Of a DNA stretch of 60,514 nucleotides, positions 26,238 to 35,130 are shown one piece after another. Source of the stretch: DAOPZC01 sp035353175 (GTDB lineage: Bacteria > Verrucomicrobiota > Kiritimatiellia > RFP12 > UBA1067); assembly GCA_035353175.1 (NCBI GenBank), contig DAOPZC010000024.1, positions 1 to 60,514 on the forward strand. The letters run 5' to 3'. The position numbers and the translations under genes are program-made. Every line of letters begins with the position of its first letter. Within the stretch, counting starts at the first letter, position 1. Under the pieces are notes generated by a model that was not told the DNA's origin, did no database searches, and was given only the letters and a program-made list of their open reading frames with translations.

Positions 26238-27458
26238 TCACTTCACGCGCCACTTGGTCGCCATCAGACAGGTCTGCTCTCCCTTCGCCTCCGCCTGATA
26301 ATAGACCGTCAGGATCGAGCCGTCCGGCAATTCCACCGATGCGGGATAGCCGAGGTCGCCATCGAAATGCCCCGCCAGCTTGATCTCATTCGCCACATCC
26401 CACGTGCGGCCCTGATCGTCGCTGAGGCAGGCGTATTCGCCGAAGTCTGGCCCAAGCCTGCGCCCGTAAACGGTCAGAATCTTGCCGCTGCGCAGCTTGA
26501 TCAAGTGCGGCGGATATCCCTGGATCGCCGTCGGGACCATGCGCGTCCACGTCTTGCCGCCGTCGCTGCTCTCGGCCTGCCGCAGCAGGCACTGAGACTC
26601 GTCGCGGGCTTTCTTTCCCGGCGCGGGCTTGGCATGGAACCGGAACTGCGCTACCAGTCGGCCATCGTCCGTTTCCACCAGATGCGGCTCATGGAACTGG
26701 CTCACCTCATCCGGCAGGGTTGGCTCGATCGCCGCGATTTTCTGCCATGAACGGCCGTTGTCGCTTGATTCCTCGACCGTCAGCTCGTGTTTTTCGTTTT
26801 TCCAGACGGCCGAGGTCCCGTCGCCCAGCCAGCGACGTCCGACCAACACGAGCCGGCCGTCTTTCAGCAGGACCGGTCCGTGATTGGCAGAGCCGTAGGT
26901 CTTGACCGGCGCCTCCCACGTCTTGCCGCCGTCCGACGAACGCGTCGTGTAGTAGCCGAGCCACGCTTCCTTGACCGATTTCGGGATTTTCTCGTCGTGC
27001 AGCCACCAGTAGAACTGCGGCGTGCCGGGTTTGAGTTTGCTCCGGTCGCGGATGCTGCCCATGTAGGCCACCGACGTGAACCACGCGACCACCAAATCGC
27101 CGTTGGGCAGCTCGATGATGCCCGCGTCGCGGTCATCCAGCTGCGTGTTGCAAATGGTCTGCGCCGCTGACCACGTCTCTCCTAAATCTTTGCTCTTGAT
27201 CATCTGCACTTTGCCGAACGGGCAGACGTGAGCGTCGCGGTCGCCCGAGAACACCGCCAGCAGTTCGCCGTTCTTGCGCAGGCAGGCCGTCGGCCAGCCG
27301 ATGTACCGCCCAGGCTGTTTGCAAGCCACCCGCGTCCAGACAATCTCCGCGCGTTTCTGCTGGACCGGGGCCCCGTGCATTTCGAGCGGATTGTCTTGCG
27401 CCGCGCCCGACGTCAACACCCCCGCCGCCAAGATAAAAGCTGCCGTATTCGTTTTCAT
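26238..27458 (-). CDS. Secreted sialidase-like beta-propeller (Asp-box/BNR repeats)
   Basis: A 406-residue protein with signal peptide (MKTNTAAFILAAGVLTSGAAQ) and GGGAGAG before the ATG. Five Asp boxes (S-x-D-x-G-x-T-W) are visible: KSKDLGETW near 90, SSDGGKTW near 170, SSDNGRSW near 228, SSDGGKTW near 296 and SDDQGRTW near 343. These define a six-bladed sialidase fold. The N-terminal RIP motif of classical GH33 enzymes is not seen, so it may belong to a divergent exo-sialidase-like branch. It is first in an operon with the GH123-like gene and divergent from an AraC regulator. NanA and the kelch-symporter at 54-57.6 kb could use the released sialic acid. Confidence 0.78.
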   Translation of the reverse strand: MKTNTAAFILAAGVLTSGAAQDNPLEMHGAPVQQKRAEIVWTRVACKQPGRYIGWPTACLRKNGELLAVFSGDRDAHVCPFGKVQMIKSKDLGETWSAAQTICNTQLDDRDAGIIELPNGDLVVAWFTSVAYMGSIRDRSKLKPGTPQFYWWLHDEKIPKSVKEAWLGYYTTRSSDGGKTWEAPVKTYGSANHGPVLLKDGRLVLVGRRWLGDGTSAVWKNEKHELTVEESSDNGRSWQKIAAIEPTLPDEVSQFHEPHLVETDDGRLVAQFRFHAKPAPGKKARDESQCLLRQAESSDGGKTWTRMVPTAIQGYPPHLIKLRSGKILTVYGRRLGPDFGEYACLSDDQGRTWDVANEIKLAGHFDGDLGYPASVELPDGSILTVYYQAEAKGEQTCLMATKWRVK

Positions 27459-27511
27459 ACGCTCTCCCTTTGCTGTGCCCCACTGTTGAACCCGATCTAC
27501 AAGATACATCT

Positions 27512-27572
27512 ACTATACGCCAAACACACCAACAAAACGTTCACTTCATTACAATTGTAATTTTTTGTACAA
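27512..27572. promoter_or_regulatory. Operator palindromes and promoter between sialidase and AraC genes
   Basis: ATTACAATTGTAAT at 27548-27561 is a perfect 14-bp palindrome, followed by the palindrome TTGTACAA at 27565-27572. A TATAGT -10-like hexamer for the sialidase operon lies on the reverse strand at 27512-27517, putting the palindrome roughly 30-45 bases upstream of it, a common activator position. Likely bound by the adjacent AraC protein; this is inference. Confidence 0.5.
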
Positions 27573-27675
27573 ATGCCGCTTGCCTCCGACCTGCCGACGT
27601 GTAATGATCACTTCCCGGACTGCGATTCAAAGCAGTCAACCCCGCAACCTCAGGCTGCCCGTGCAGGAGTGCTCC

Positions 27676-28575
27676 ATGGCATTGACGATGAGAATCGAGT
27701 ATCAGGACCTTCCGGACAGGCGCGTGTTGAATCTTGAGAAGGCCGGCGCGCAAGGCGTTCCCGTGTTAGGCTTGACCCGCCACACATGTCACGTCAACCC
27801 CGTCATAGAACACGTTCATCCCGGAATCTTTGAGTTCGGGCTCTGCCTGCGGGGCGCATTGACGCTCAGCAGCCGAGATCGGATCCACACCATCATGCCC
27901 GGCCAGATTTTCATCAACCAGCCCGGCATCCCCCACCGCCTCACCGCCCAACCACGAGGCCTTTTCCTCTACTGGATGCAAGTCGACCTCGTCGCGCCGG
28001 AAAAAGGGACGCTGCTCAAACTGCCGAAACGGGAGGCACGGTTGCTGTGCGAAAAGATGCGCGGCCTGCCCACCTCCGTCGTGCCCCAGACGCAGCACGT
28101 GCGGCAGGCCTTTCTCCGCCTGTTTCAGCAGTACGATTCACCGCCCGGCACCTACCGCTCCCTTTGCGTGAGACAGGCCTGTCTCAGCCTCTTGATCGAG
28201 CTGCTCGAATGCTCTGCCCCCCAGAACCGGCCGACCGACTCCGAGCGCATCCGCGCCATCATCGCCCAGATGCGCAGAACTCCGGAGCGGGACTACCGCA
28301 TCGACGACCTCGCGCACCAGGCCGCGCTCTCTCCCACCCACTTCATCAATCTTTTCAAGCGCGCCACCGGTCTGCCGCCCATCCATTTTCTGCTCGACTG
28401 CCGCATGGATGCCGCGAAAAGACTTCTGCGCACGACCTCGGGCCCCGTCACCGAGATCGCCCTCACGCTCGGGTTTTCCTCCTCGCAACACTTCGCCAAC
28501 CAGTTCAAGCGCGCCACAGGATTAACCCCGCGGGCCTGGCGCAACGGACAAAAAGAACGTGCGCACGGTCGTTGA
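27676..28575 (+). CDS. AraC family transcriptional regulator with cupin sensor domain
   Basis: 299 residues. The ATG at 27676 is chosen because AGGAG (27665-27669) lies six bases before it; an upstream TTG at 27565 opens the frame but overlaps the operator palindrome. Residues about 20-130 form a cupin-like effector domain (HVHPGIFEFGLCLRG, IMPGQIFINQPGIPH). Residues about 190-290 hold the AraC double HTH (DDLAHQAALSPTHFINLFKRATG, VTEIALTLGFSSSQHFANQFKR). Divergent from the sialidase/GH123-like operon, it is the obvious candidate to control it in response to a sugar such as sialic acid or GalNAc. Confidence 0.88.
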   Translation: MALTMRIEYQDLPDRRVLNLEKAGAQGVPVLGLTRHTCHVNPVIEHVHPGIFEFGLCLRGALTLSSRDRIHTIMPGQIFINQPGIPHRLTAQPRGLFLYWMQVDLVAPEKGTLLKLPKREARLLCEKMRGLPTSVVPQTQHVRQAFLRLFQQYDSPPGTYRSLCVRQACLSLLIELLECSAPQNRPTDSERIRAIIAQMRRTPERDYRIDDLAHQAALSPTHFINLFKRATGLPPIHFLLDCRMDAAKRLLRTTSGPVTEIALTLGFSSSQHFANQFKRATGLTPRAWRNGQKERAHGR

Positions 28576-28718
28576 TTCCCTTGCGGGGGGGAAGACAAAC
28601 CTTTAAACGAGACGCGCCTGCGGACAGCGCGCGCCTGGACTTTTCAAACGCACGGTCGCGCGACACGGCGCCAACCTCACGAAAAGGCCTGTGCGCCTCA
28701 TCCGGCACCCGGGCTCGC

Positions 28719-29447
28719 CTAGATCTTTTCGTAGTTCTCGGAGGCGAACGTCCAGTTCATCAGGCGGTCCAGAACGGCCTTCACGTAGTCCGCGCGCTTG
28801 TTCTGCCAGTCGAGATAGTAGGCGTGCTCCCACACGTCGATGGTCAGCAGCGGCGTCACCCCGGCCTGCGTCAGCGGTGTCTCGGCGTTCGGGGTCCTCA
28901 CCACTTTGAGCGCGCCCTTCTCCGCCACCAGCCAAGCCCAGCCGCTGCCGAACTGCTTCATGGCCGCGTCGGCCAGCGCCGCGTTGCACTCCGTCATTGA
29001 ACCGAACGCTTTGTTGATCGCCGCCGTCAGCTTCGACGACACCATCCGCTCCTTACCGACCGGCATCAGCGACTGCCAGTAGAACGTGTGGTTCCAAACC
29101 TGCGCCGCATTGTTGAAAAGCGTCGCGTATTCGGCCTTGTCCGCCGTCCGGCAGACGATTTCCTCCAACGACATCCCCGCAAAGGGCGTTCCCGGCAAGA
29201 GCTTGTTGAGCGTGGTCACATAGCCCTGATGATGTTTGCCATAGTGGAAGCTTATCGTCTGCGCCGAGATCACGGGTGCCAACGCGTCCTGCGCGTAAGG
29301 CAGCGCCGGCAGGGAAACTGACGCGGCGGCGACAGGCGCTTGGCCACGCCGAACCGTCGTACACCCCGCCGCCGCGGCCATTGTCACCGCCATAAAAGCC
29401 CGCCTGGAAACCCCCGTACCGCCCGATGTCTTTCCGCTCGTTTTCAT
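28719..29447 (-). CDS. Superoxide dismutase (Fe type), predicted exported lipoprotein
   Basis: 242 residues starting at 29447. The N-terminus combines twin arginines (SRRAFM) with a hydrophobic run ending in AAAAGC, a lipobox, so a Tat-exported lipid-anchored enzyme is predicted, unlike the usual cytoplasmic form. The mature part is a normal Fe/Mn SOD: metal ligands in FHYGKHHQGYV, NHTFYW and DVWEHAYY. Gln in NNAAQVWNH and the SGWAWL/NAETPL pattern favour the iron type. It detoxifies superoxide, here probably in the periplasm. It follows lepB on the same strand after 145 bases and converges with the AraC gene. Confidence 0.92.
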   Translation of the reverse strand: MKTSGKTSGGTGVSRRAFMAVTMAAAAGCTTVRRGQAPVAAASVSLPALPYAQDALAPVISAQTISFHYGKHHQGYVTTLNKLLPGTPFAGMSLEEIVCRTADKAEYATLFNNAAQVWNHTFYWQSLMPVGKERMVSSKLTAAINKAFGSMTECNAALADAAMKQFGSGWAWLVAEKGALKVVRTPNAETPLTQAGVTPLLTIDVWEHAYYLDWQNKRADYVKAVLDRLMNWTFASENYEKI

Positions 29448-29592
29448 CGTGACCCTTTCATAATTTCGCGAGGTGCCGCAAACACGTCCGACCATGCAGA
29501 AAAGTATACGTGCGGCCGCATCCCGATGCAAGCGCGCCTTGAGGATTCCTGAAAAATGCGGTCGGACACACGCGAAGAAACGGGACCGGATG

Positions 29593-30756
29593 CTACCGGA
29601 TGCGGCCGAAGCGCGGCGAGGTGAACGGCCAGTAGACCACGGTGGCCGGCCCCAACAGATTTCGTTCGGGCACAGGCCCCCAGTACCGGCTGTCGAAGCT
29701 GTTGAAGGAGTTGTCCCCCATCGCATAGTACTGGCTGCCCGTCAGCGTGACAGAATCGTTCTCATCGGCCAGAGACTTGCCCTGGAGAAACACCTGCCTC
29801 GTCCCGCTTGGATTGAATCCGGAATAGGCCGGGCCCTTGGGCCAAACCTTCTCTTTGCGCGCGATCTGCCCGACGCGTAGCGGCTCTGTCACGGCCGTGC
29901 CGTTGACCAGCAGGTTGGGGGCTTTGACTTGCAGAGTCTCGTTCGGCAGTCCCGTCATGCGCTTGATGTAGTGCGTCCCTTGCTGAAGCGCCGTGATCCC
30001 TGTCGTCGAAAAGACCATCACTTCGCCGCGGGTCGGATGCGCGAAGTTCCACTTCCAGCGGTTGACGAAAACGAAGTCGCCCGAAATCACCACGCCGGAC
30101 CAAAGCACGTCACCCGCCTTGACGCTCGCGCCGTTGCTGACGCCGCCCTTCAGCCGCACCGGACGACGGTACTCGTCGGCTTCCACCGCATCGTTCGGCA
30201 CATAATGCGGCACGCCCGCCACGACCACCGGCATATACCCCGGCTTCCGGCTGCCGTCGCCCGGCATGAAATGCACCGTGCCGGAAGCCTTGGCGCGAAC
30301 GTTCTTAAACGACTCGCCGGTCACAAGCCACTTCGCGAACTTGAACGGCTGCCGGTCCAGAAGGGTGGCGTCCGACGGGTCACGCGGCTCCGAATGGATC
30401 CCGTACAGCGTCGGCTGCATCGACCCCGTCGGGATTTTGAACGGCTGATAGAAATAGGCGCGGAAAGCCATGGCCACCGAAATCGCCACCACCAGCACGT
30501 CGAAGTTCTCGCGCCATCCGGCCATCGGCCTGGGCGGATTGAGCCGGCTCACACAGGCTTCCAGCTCAGAGCCGGTCTTCTCCATGGCCTCGGCGTTGCC
30601 GTCCTTATAGGCGGCCTGCGCCTGCCGCACATGCTCATCAAGAAACGCCAGCTCGCCTGCGTTCATGACGTCTTCGCGGCTGCTCCGCAACGTCTGCGCA
30701 TGGTGCAACACCGCCTTCAACTGCTTCCTGATCTTCCGTTTCGCAAAAAAATTCAT
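29593..30756 (-). CDS. lepB: Signal peptidase I
   Basis: 387 residues starting at 30756, with AGGAG seven bases before the ATG. Residues 1-85 are a charged helical extension, then a membrane segment near 90-105 (FDVLVVAISVAMAFRAYF). Catalytic Ser is in PTGSMQPTL near 112 and the general-base Lys in HYIKRMTGLPNE near 263. The C-terminal box is YYAMGDNSFNSFDSRYWG. It is longer than E. coli LepB because of the N-terminal extension and a large insertion between the catalytic boxes. It processes the many signal peptides predicted here. The GH78 gene ends 30 bases upstream and lepA before that: the classic lepA-lepB pair, split by an insertion. Confidence 0.93.
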   Translation of the reverse strand: MNFFAKRKIRKQLKAVLHHAQTLRSSREDVMNAGELAFLDEHVRQAQAAYKDGNAEAMEKTGSELEACVSRLNPPRPMAGWRENFDVLVVAISVAMAFRAYFYQPFKIPTGSMQPTLYGIHSEPRDPSDATLLDRQPFKFAKWLVTGESFKNVRAKASGTVHFMPGDGSRKPGYMPVVVAGVPHYVPNDAVEADEYRRPVRLKGGVSNGASVKAGDVLWSGVVISGDFVFVNRWKWNFAHPTRGEVMVFSTTGITALQQGTHYIKRMTGLPNETLQVKAPNLLVNGTAVTEPLRVGQIARKEKVWPKGPAYSGFNPSGTRQVFLQGKSLADENDSVTLTGSQYYAMGDNSFNSFDSRYWGPVPERNLLGPATVVYWPFTSPRFGRIR

Positions 30757-30786
30757 CACTGTGCTCCTGTTCAATGGACGTGCGGA

Positions 30787-33285
30787 CTACAGCCGGATGT
30801 CCTGCAAGCCGGGTTTCAGCGGCATGCGCATTTTCCGCCAGACAAATTCTCCCGGCACGCCGTCCGGCAACTTGACAGTGCCTCGAACCGCGTCGCCCTC
30901 GAACGTCAGGTCAAGCTCGACAAAGCCCTTCGGATGCGGCGTCTTGGACGCGATCTTCTTCAAGCCCCCCGGCTGAGGCGCGACCCGCACCGATCGGAAA
31001 CAGGGCGACGCGGGCGTCACACCGGCAATGCCGGCATGCAGGTGATAGATCGGATGCGATCCCCACGCGTGGCAATCGCTGCGGGCGTCTCCCGGCGACT
31101 CGAGCGGCGTGCACATCCCGTTCTTGACATAGTCGCGCCAGAGGTCGAACCGTTTCAGCGTCAGATCCGTGCGCCCGTACCGCGTATAGGTGTCGAACAG
31201 GTAATGCGAGAAATAGACCGTCGTGCGGGCCAGATCCGGAGCCGTAACCAAGCCCTTGAAGGACAGCGCCTCCTGATCGGCCGGCAGGATCCCCGCCAGC
31301 AAAGCCAGGCACTGCGCATGTTCGCTGAACCGGTCCTTCTTCACGGTGTCGGCGATCATTCCCCGCTCTGCGCTCCAGAAAGTCGCGACCACCTTCTGCG
31401 CCACGCGTTCCGCTTTCATGCGCCAATACTGGGCCAGTTCGGCATTACCAACCGCCTCTTCCGCCACAGCCGCGCTCTGCAGCGCATGCACGTAGAAAAG
31501 GTTGTTGAGCGAGCTTACCCCGTATCCGTCGGGAGCGACGCCGGCCGGGAAACTCGGCACCCAGTCCATGAAGCTCCAGCCGGGCAAGTTGTCCAGAAGG
31601 CCATCGCCGTTCTCGTAAAGCTCCATGCCGTGCATCGTCGCGCGCAGCCCCGGCATGCGGGCCTTCAGCCACGGCACATTGTCGTGCCACATGACATAGT
31701 CGCGGAACATCAGCGGCCAGATCAGCGTGTAGGTCGCGGAGTCCTGCGTCAGATACGTCGGAAAGTTCATGCCGACCATGCCGTCCTCGCGCCGCGAGAA
31801 ATCATACAGCTCGATCGCGCGGCGGATCAGGCGGTCGTCGCCCGTCAATGCGCTCACGACCTGGAGTTGCACGCGCGTGTCGCCGGGATACATCTGCTGC
31901 TCATAATAAGGGCAGTCGAAGAACATTTCGTGCGAGCACATCTGCATGCCGCGCAGACAGATTTTCTGCACCGCGTCCAGCGTCGGATCATCGCTCGCGA
32001 ACGAGCCCTCATACGCCAGCGGATAGCGCGACTCCGTGATCGCCAGATTCTTGAGCGTCACCGGCTGGTCGGCGGTCTGAACGCGCAGCAGGCACCACTT
32101 GCCACACCGCCACCAATGAGTGGTGAACACGCGGTCCGTGCCGCCATCCAGCAAAAAGGCGTCGGTCACGCATTCCACTTTCTTGCCGGCGAACTCGCTG
32201 CGGTTTCCCTTCTTGGATCCGCCATAGGTCGGCGATTCCGTCCAGCCCCACTTGATCACAGCGCCCGCGCCACCGCTCACGGTCAACTGCGGATACGCGC
32301 AATAGTAGTCTTCCAAGTCCCACAGCACCGCGACCTCTTGATGCGCGGGGACCACCCACGCCTGCTGCTTGGAGAGCAGCGCGTTAGCCGCCGCGGCCGC
32401 CGCGTGATTGGCATCCGCCGCCTTGAAGACCACGCCGTCTTTCGCCGTGTCCACCGCCGCGCGGAACCGGCCCGGTGTACAGTCGCGTTCGATCTGGTCC
32501 GGAAGCGAAGACGGATACAGGCGCCAGCCAGGCTCGTTCAACCCGGCAGCAAGCCGCCCCACCGGTCCGCGCACCTCGGCGACCGCCACATACGCCGACT
32601 CCGCAGGCTGCTTCCAGACCGGCGAACAGCCGGCCATCTCGATCTGCATGCCCGTGCCCCACGCGCCCCCGCCCATGCCGACCAGGCGGTTGCCTTCCAG
32701 CGCAGCGACTTTCCAAGGGCCTTTGCCCGTTGTCAACCGTTTGTCGTACGCGCCCTCGGCCTTGAGGATAAAACCGCCCCTCCAGCTGAGCTGGGCCATC
32801 GGCGCGCTGGGCCCGATCTGGTAAACCACCGCCTCCAGCGTGTGAACCCCGGCATCCAGCGTCAGATCATACGAGCTGTAGCACCAGCGTTCGACGGTCC
32901 CGCGGTCCGGGCCGCGGGAAATGATCCGCCCGTCCAGCTGCAGGACATAGCGCTCGTCTCCGCTCACGTGGATGCGCACAGGCGTCTTCCCGTCCGCCGT
33001 GAACGTGTTTTTGAACCGCAGGAAAACCGTGTCGTCCCAGCGCGGCGAAAACCGGTAGATGACCTGCTTGCGGCCGACGAATTCGGACACGCGCTTGCCT
33101 CGCTCCAGATCGCCGTTCACCGTCGGATGCCAAATCCAGGATGCGGAATCGATCTCCTGAACCGCCGCCATCCCCGTGTTGCCGCGCACCAAACGCTCCG
33201 GCAGAAAAACCCGCTCGACGCGCGTCTCCGCAAACGCGCAAAAGGCACACCCGACCCATGCTCCCAGCAAAAACCGTGTCCCCAT
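30787..33285 (-). CDS. Secreted alpha-L-rhamnosidase (GH78-like)
   Basis: 832 residues with signal peptide (MGTRFLLGAWVGCAFCAFA) and AAAAGGA before the ATG. N-terminal beta-sandwich domains (SASWIWHP, FRFKNTF-like strand, VRIHVSGDERYVLQLDG) precede an (alpha/alpha)6 barrel from about 440. The block FFDCPYYEQQMYPGDTRVQLQ near 455-475 matches the rhamnosidase six-hairpin signature, where the acidic residue after CPYY aligns with the general acid. A C-terminal beta-sandwich ends the protein (DCHAWGSHPIYHLHAGIAG before it). It would remove terminal rhamnose from plant or bacterial glycans. It sits 27 bases after lepA and 30 before lepB, tightly inside a housekeeping operon. Confidence 0.85.
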   Translation of the reverse strand: MGTRFLLGAWVGCAFCAFAETRVERVFLPERLVRGNTGMAAVQEIDSASWIWHPTVNGDLERGKRVSEFVGRKQVIYRFSPRWDDTVFLRFKNTFTADGKTPVRIHVSGDERYVLQLDGRIISRGPDRGTVERWCYSSYDLTLDAGVHTLEAVVYQIGPSAPMAQLSWRGGFILKAEGAYDKRLTTGKGPWKVAALEGNRLVGMGGGAWGTGMQIEMAGCSPVWKQPAESAYVAVAEVRGPVGRLAAGLNEPGWRLYPSSLPDQIERDCTPGRFRAAVDTAKDGVVFKAADANHAAAAAANALLSKQQAWVVPAHQEVAVLWDLEDYYCAYPQLTVSGGAGAVIKWGWTESPTYGGSKKGNRSEFAGKKVECVTDAFLLDGGTDRVFTTHWWRCGKWCLLRVQTADQPVTLKNLAITESRYPLAYEGSFASDDPTLDAVQKICLRGMQMCSHEMFFDCPYYEQQMYPGDTRVQLQVVSALTGDDRLIRRAIELYDFSRREDGMVGMNFPTYLTQDSATYTLIWPLMFRDYVMWHDNVPWLKARMPGLRATMHGMELYENGDGLLDNLPGWSFMDWVPSFPAGVAPDGYGVSSLNNLFYVHALQSAAVAEEAVGNAELAQYWRMKAERVAQKVVATFWSAERGMIADTVKKDRFSEHAQCLALLAGILPADQEALSFKGLVTAPDLARTTVYFSHYLFDTYTRYGRTDLTLKRFDLWRDYVKNGMCTPLESPGDARSDCHAWGSHPIYHLHAGIAGVTPASPCFRSVRVAPQPGGLKKIASKTPHPKGFVELDLTFEGDAVRGTVKLPDGVPGEFVWRKMRMPLKPGLQDIRL

Positions 33286-33312
33286 GTCCTTTTCCCCTCT
33301 TCGTTTCTGCAG

Positions 33313-35130
33313 CTACTCGTCGGTCGCCGTCCCCTTGAGGACCGAGATGAAAGCCGACTGCGGCACATTGACCTGGCCGAACTCCTTCATGCGCGCCTTG
33401 CCCGCCTTCTGCTTCTTCAACAGCTTCTGCTTACGCGTCACGTCGCCGCCATACAGCTTAGCCAAAACGTCCTTGCGGAAAGCCCTGATGTCCTCGCGGG
33501 CGATGATGTTGCGGCCGATCGTCGCCTGCACCGGAATCTTGAACATGTGCGGCGGAATGGTCTCGGCCAGCGCCTTGCACATCTGCCGGCCGCGCGCGAC
33601 CGCCTTGTCGCGGTGAACCATCGTGGAGAACGCGTCCACCAGTTCGCCGTTCAGCAAGATGTCCATTTTCACGATGTCGCTGACCTGATATCCGCACGGC
33701 TCGTAATCCATCGACGCGTAGCCGTGGCTCACGCTCTTGAGCATGTCGTGAAAGTCGATCAGGATCTCGTTCAGTGGCAACAGGCAGGTCAGAATCACAC
33801 GCCGGGCGTCAAGGCTTTCCGTCGCCTTGACCTCGCCGCGCCGCTCCAGCACGATCCGCATCATGTCGCCGATACACTCGCTGGGGCAGATGATCGTGGC
33901 CTTGATGATCGGCTCCTCGATCTGTTCGATGTACGTCACGTCCGGCAGATGGACGGGATTGTCGATTTCCAAGGCCGACCCGTCGCGCAACTGCACCTTG
34001 TAGATCACCGACGGATGCGTGTTGATGATGTCCAGATCGAACTCGCGGCGCAAACGCTCCTGAACCACTTCCATGTGCAGGAGGCCCAGGAAACCGCACC
34101 GGAAACCGAAGCCCAGCGCCACCGAACTCTCGGCATGGAAGGTGAACGCCGAATCGTTCAGGTGCAACTTTTCCAATCCCGTACGCACCTTTTCGTATTC
34201 ATCGGTGCTGACGGGATAGATGCCGCTGAACACCATCGGATGGACTTCCTTGAAGCCCGGCAGCAATTCCGTTGCCCCTTCCTTGGCCCACGTCACCGTA
34301 TCGCCGATCTTGATGTCCGCCGGATCGCGGATCGTGCCGACCAGATAGCCGACCTGCCCCGCCACCAGCACGTCCACCGGTTTCTGGTCCGGGCTGAAAA
34401 TGCCGACTTCGCGCAGCTGCGTGGATTGCCCACTGCCGATGAAAAGCACCGAGTCGCCCGCCTTGACGCTCCCGTCGACGATGCGGACATACGTGATCAC
34501 GCCGCGATAGATGTCGAACACGGAGTCGAAAACCAGCGCGCGCAGCGGCGCGTCCTTCGGGCCGGTCACAGGCGGCGGAATGCGCTCGACGATCGCCTCC
34601 AACACGTCCGGCACGCCGAGCCCCGTCTTGGCGCTGATGTGCAGAGGATGGTCCATCGGGATGCCGAGAACGTCCTCGATCTGGTGGGTCACCTCCTCGA
34701 TGTCCGCGCCCGGGAGATCCACCTTGTTCAGCACCGGCACGATCTCGAGGCTGTTATCGACGGCCAGATAGGTGTTCGCCACAGTCTGAGCCTCGACCCC
34801 CTGCGCCGCGTCCACCACCAAGATCGCGCCCTCGCAGGCACCCATGCTGCGCGAGACCTCATACGTGAAGTCCACGTGCCCCGGGGTGTCGATCAGATTG
34901 AAGAGATAGGTCTTGCCGTTCTTCGCCGTGTACATCATCGAGACCGGGTGCGACTTGATCGTGATGCCGCGCTCGCGCTCCAGGTCCATCGCGTCGAGCG
35001 TCTGCTCGCGCAGGTTGCGCAGATCAATCGCTTTCGTCAGCTCAAGGATGCGGTCCGACAACGTGGTTTTACCGTGGTCGATGTGGGCAATAATGCAGAA
35101 ATTCCGGATGTTATCGAGTGTTTGTTCCAT
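33313..35130 (-). CDS. lepA: Elongation factor 4 (LepA)
   Basis: Translational GTPase of 605 residues that binds ribosomes and affects assembly or back-translocation. G motifs: AHIDHGKTT (G1), GITI (G2), DTPGH (G3), NKVD (G4) and SAKTG (G5). The typical LepA C-terminal domain ends with KLYGGDVTRKQKLLKKQKAGKARMK. The length is normal. Its start overlaps the end of rpe by 20 bases, so the two are translationally coupled. Expression probably comes from the promoter upstream of rpe. Confidence 0.98.
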   Translation of the reverse strand: MEQTLDNIRNFCIIAHIDHGKTTLSDRILELTKAIDLRNLREQTLDAMDLERERGITIKSHPVSMMYTAKNGKTYLFNLIDTPGHVDFTYEVSRSMGACEGAILVVDAAQGVEAQTVANTYLAVDNSLEIVPVLNKVDLPGADIEEVTHQIEDVLGIPMDHPLHISAKTGLGVPDVLEAIVERIPPPVTGPKDAPLRALVFDSVFDIYRGVITYVRIVDGSVKAGDSVLFIGSGQSTQLREVGIFSPDQKPVDVLVAGQVGYLVGTIRDPADIKIGDTVTWAKEGATELLPGFKEVHPMVFSGIYPVSTDEYEKVRTGLEKLHLNDSAFTFHAESSVALGFGFRCGFLGLLHMEVVQERLRREFDLDIINTHPSVIYKVQLRDGSALEIDNPVHLPDVTYIEQIEEPIIKATIICPSECIGDMMRIVLERRGEVKATESLDARRVILTCLLPLNEILIDFHDMLKSVSHGYASMDYEPCGYQVSDIVKMDILLNGELVDAFSTMVHRDKAVARGRQMCKALAETIPPHMFKIPVQATIGRNIIAREDIRAFRKDVLAKLYGGDVTRKQKLLKKQKAGKARMKEFGQVNVPQSAFISVLKGTATDE

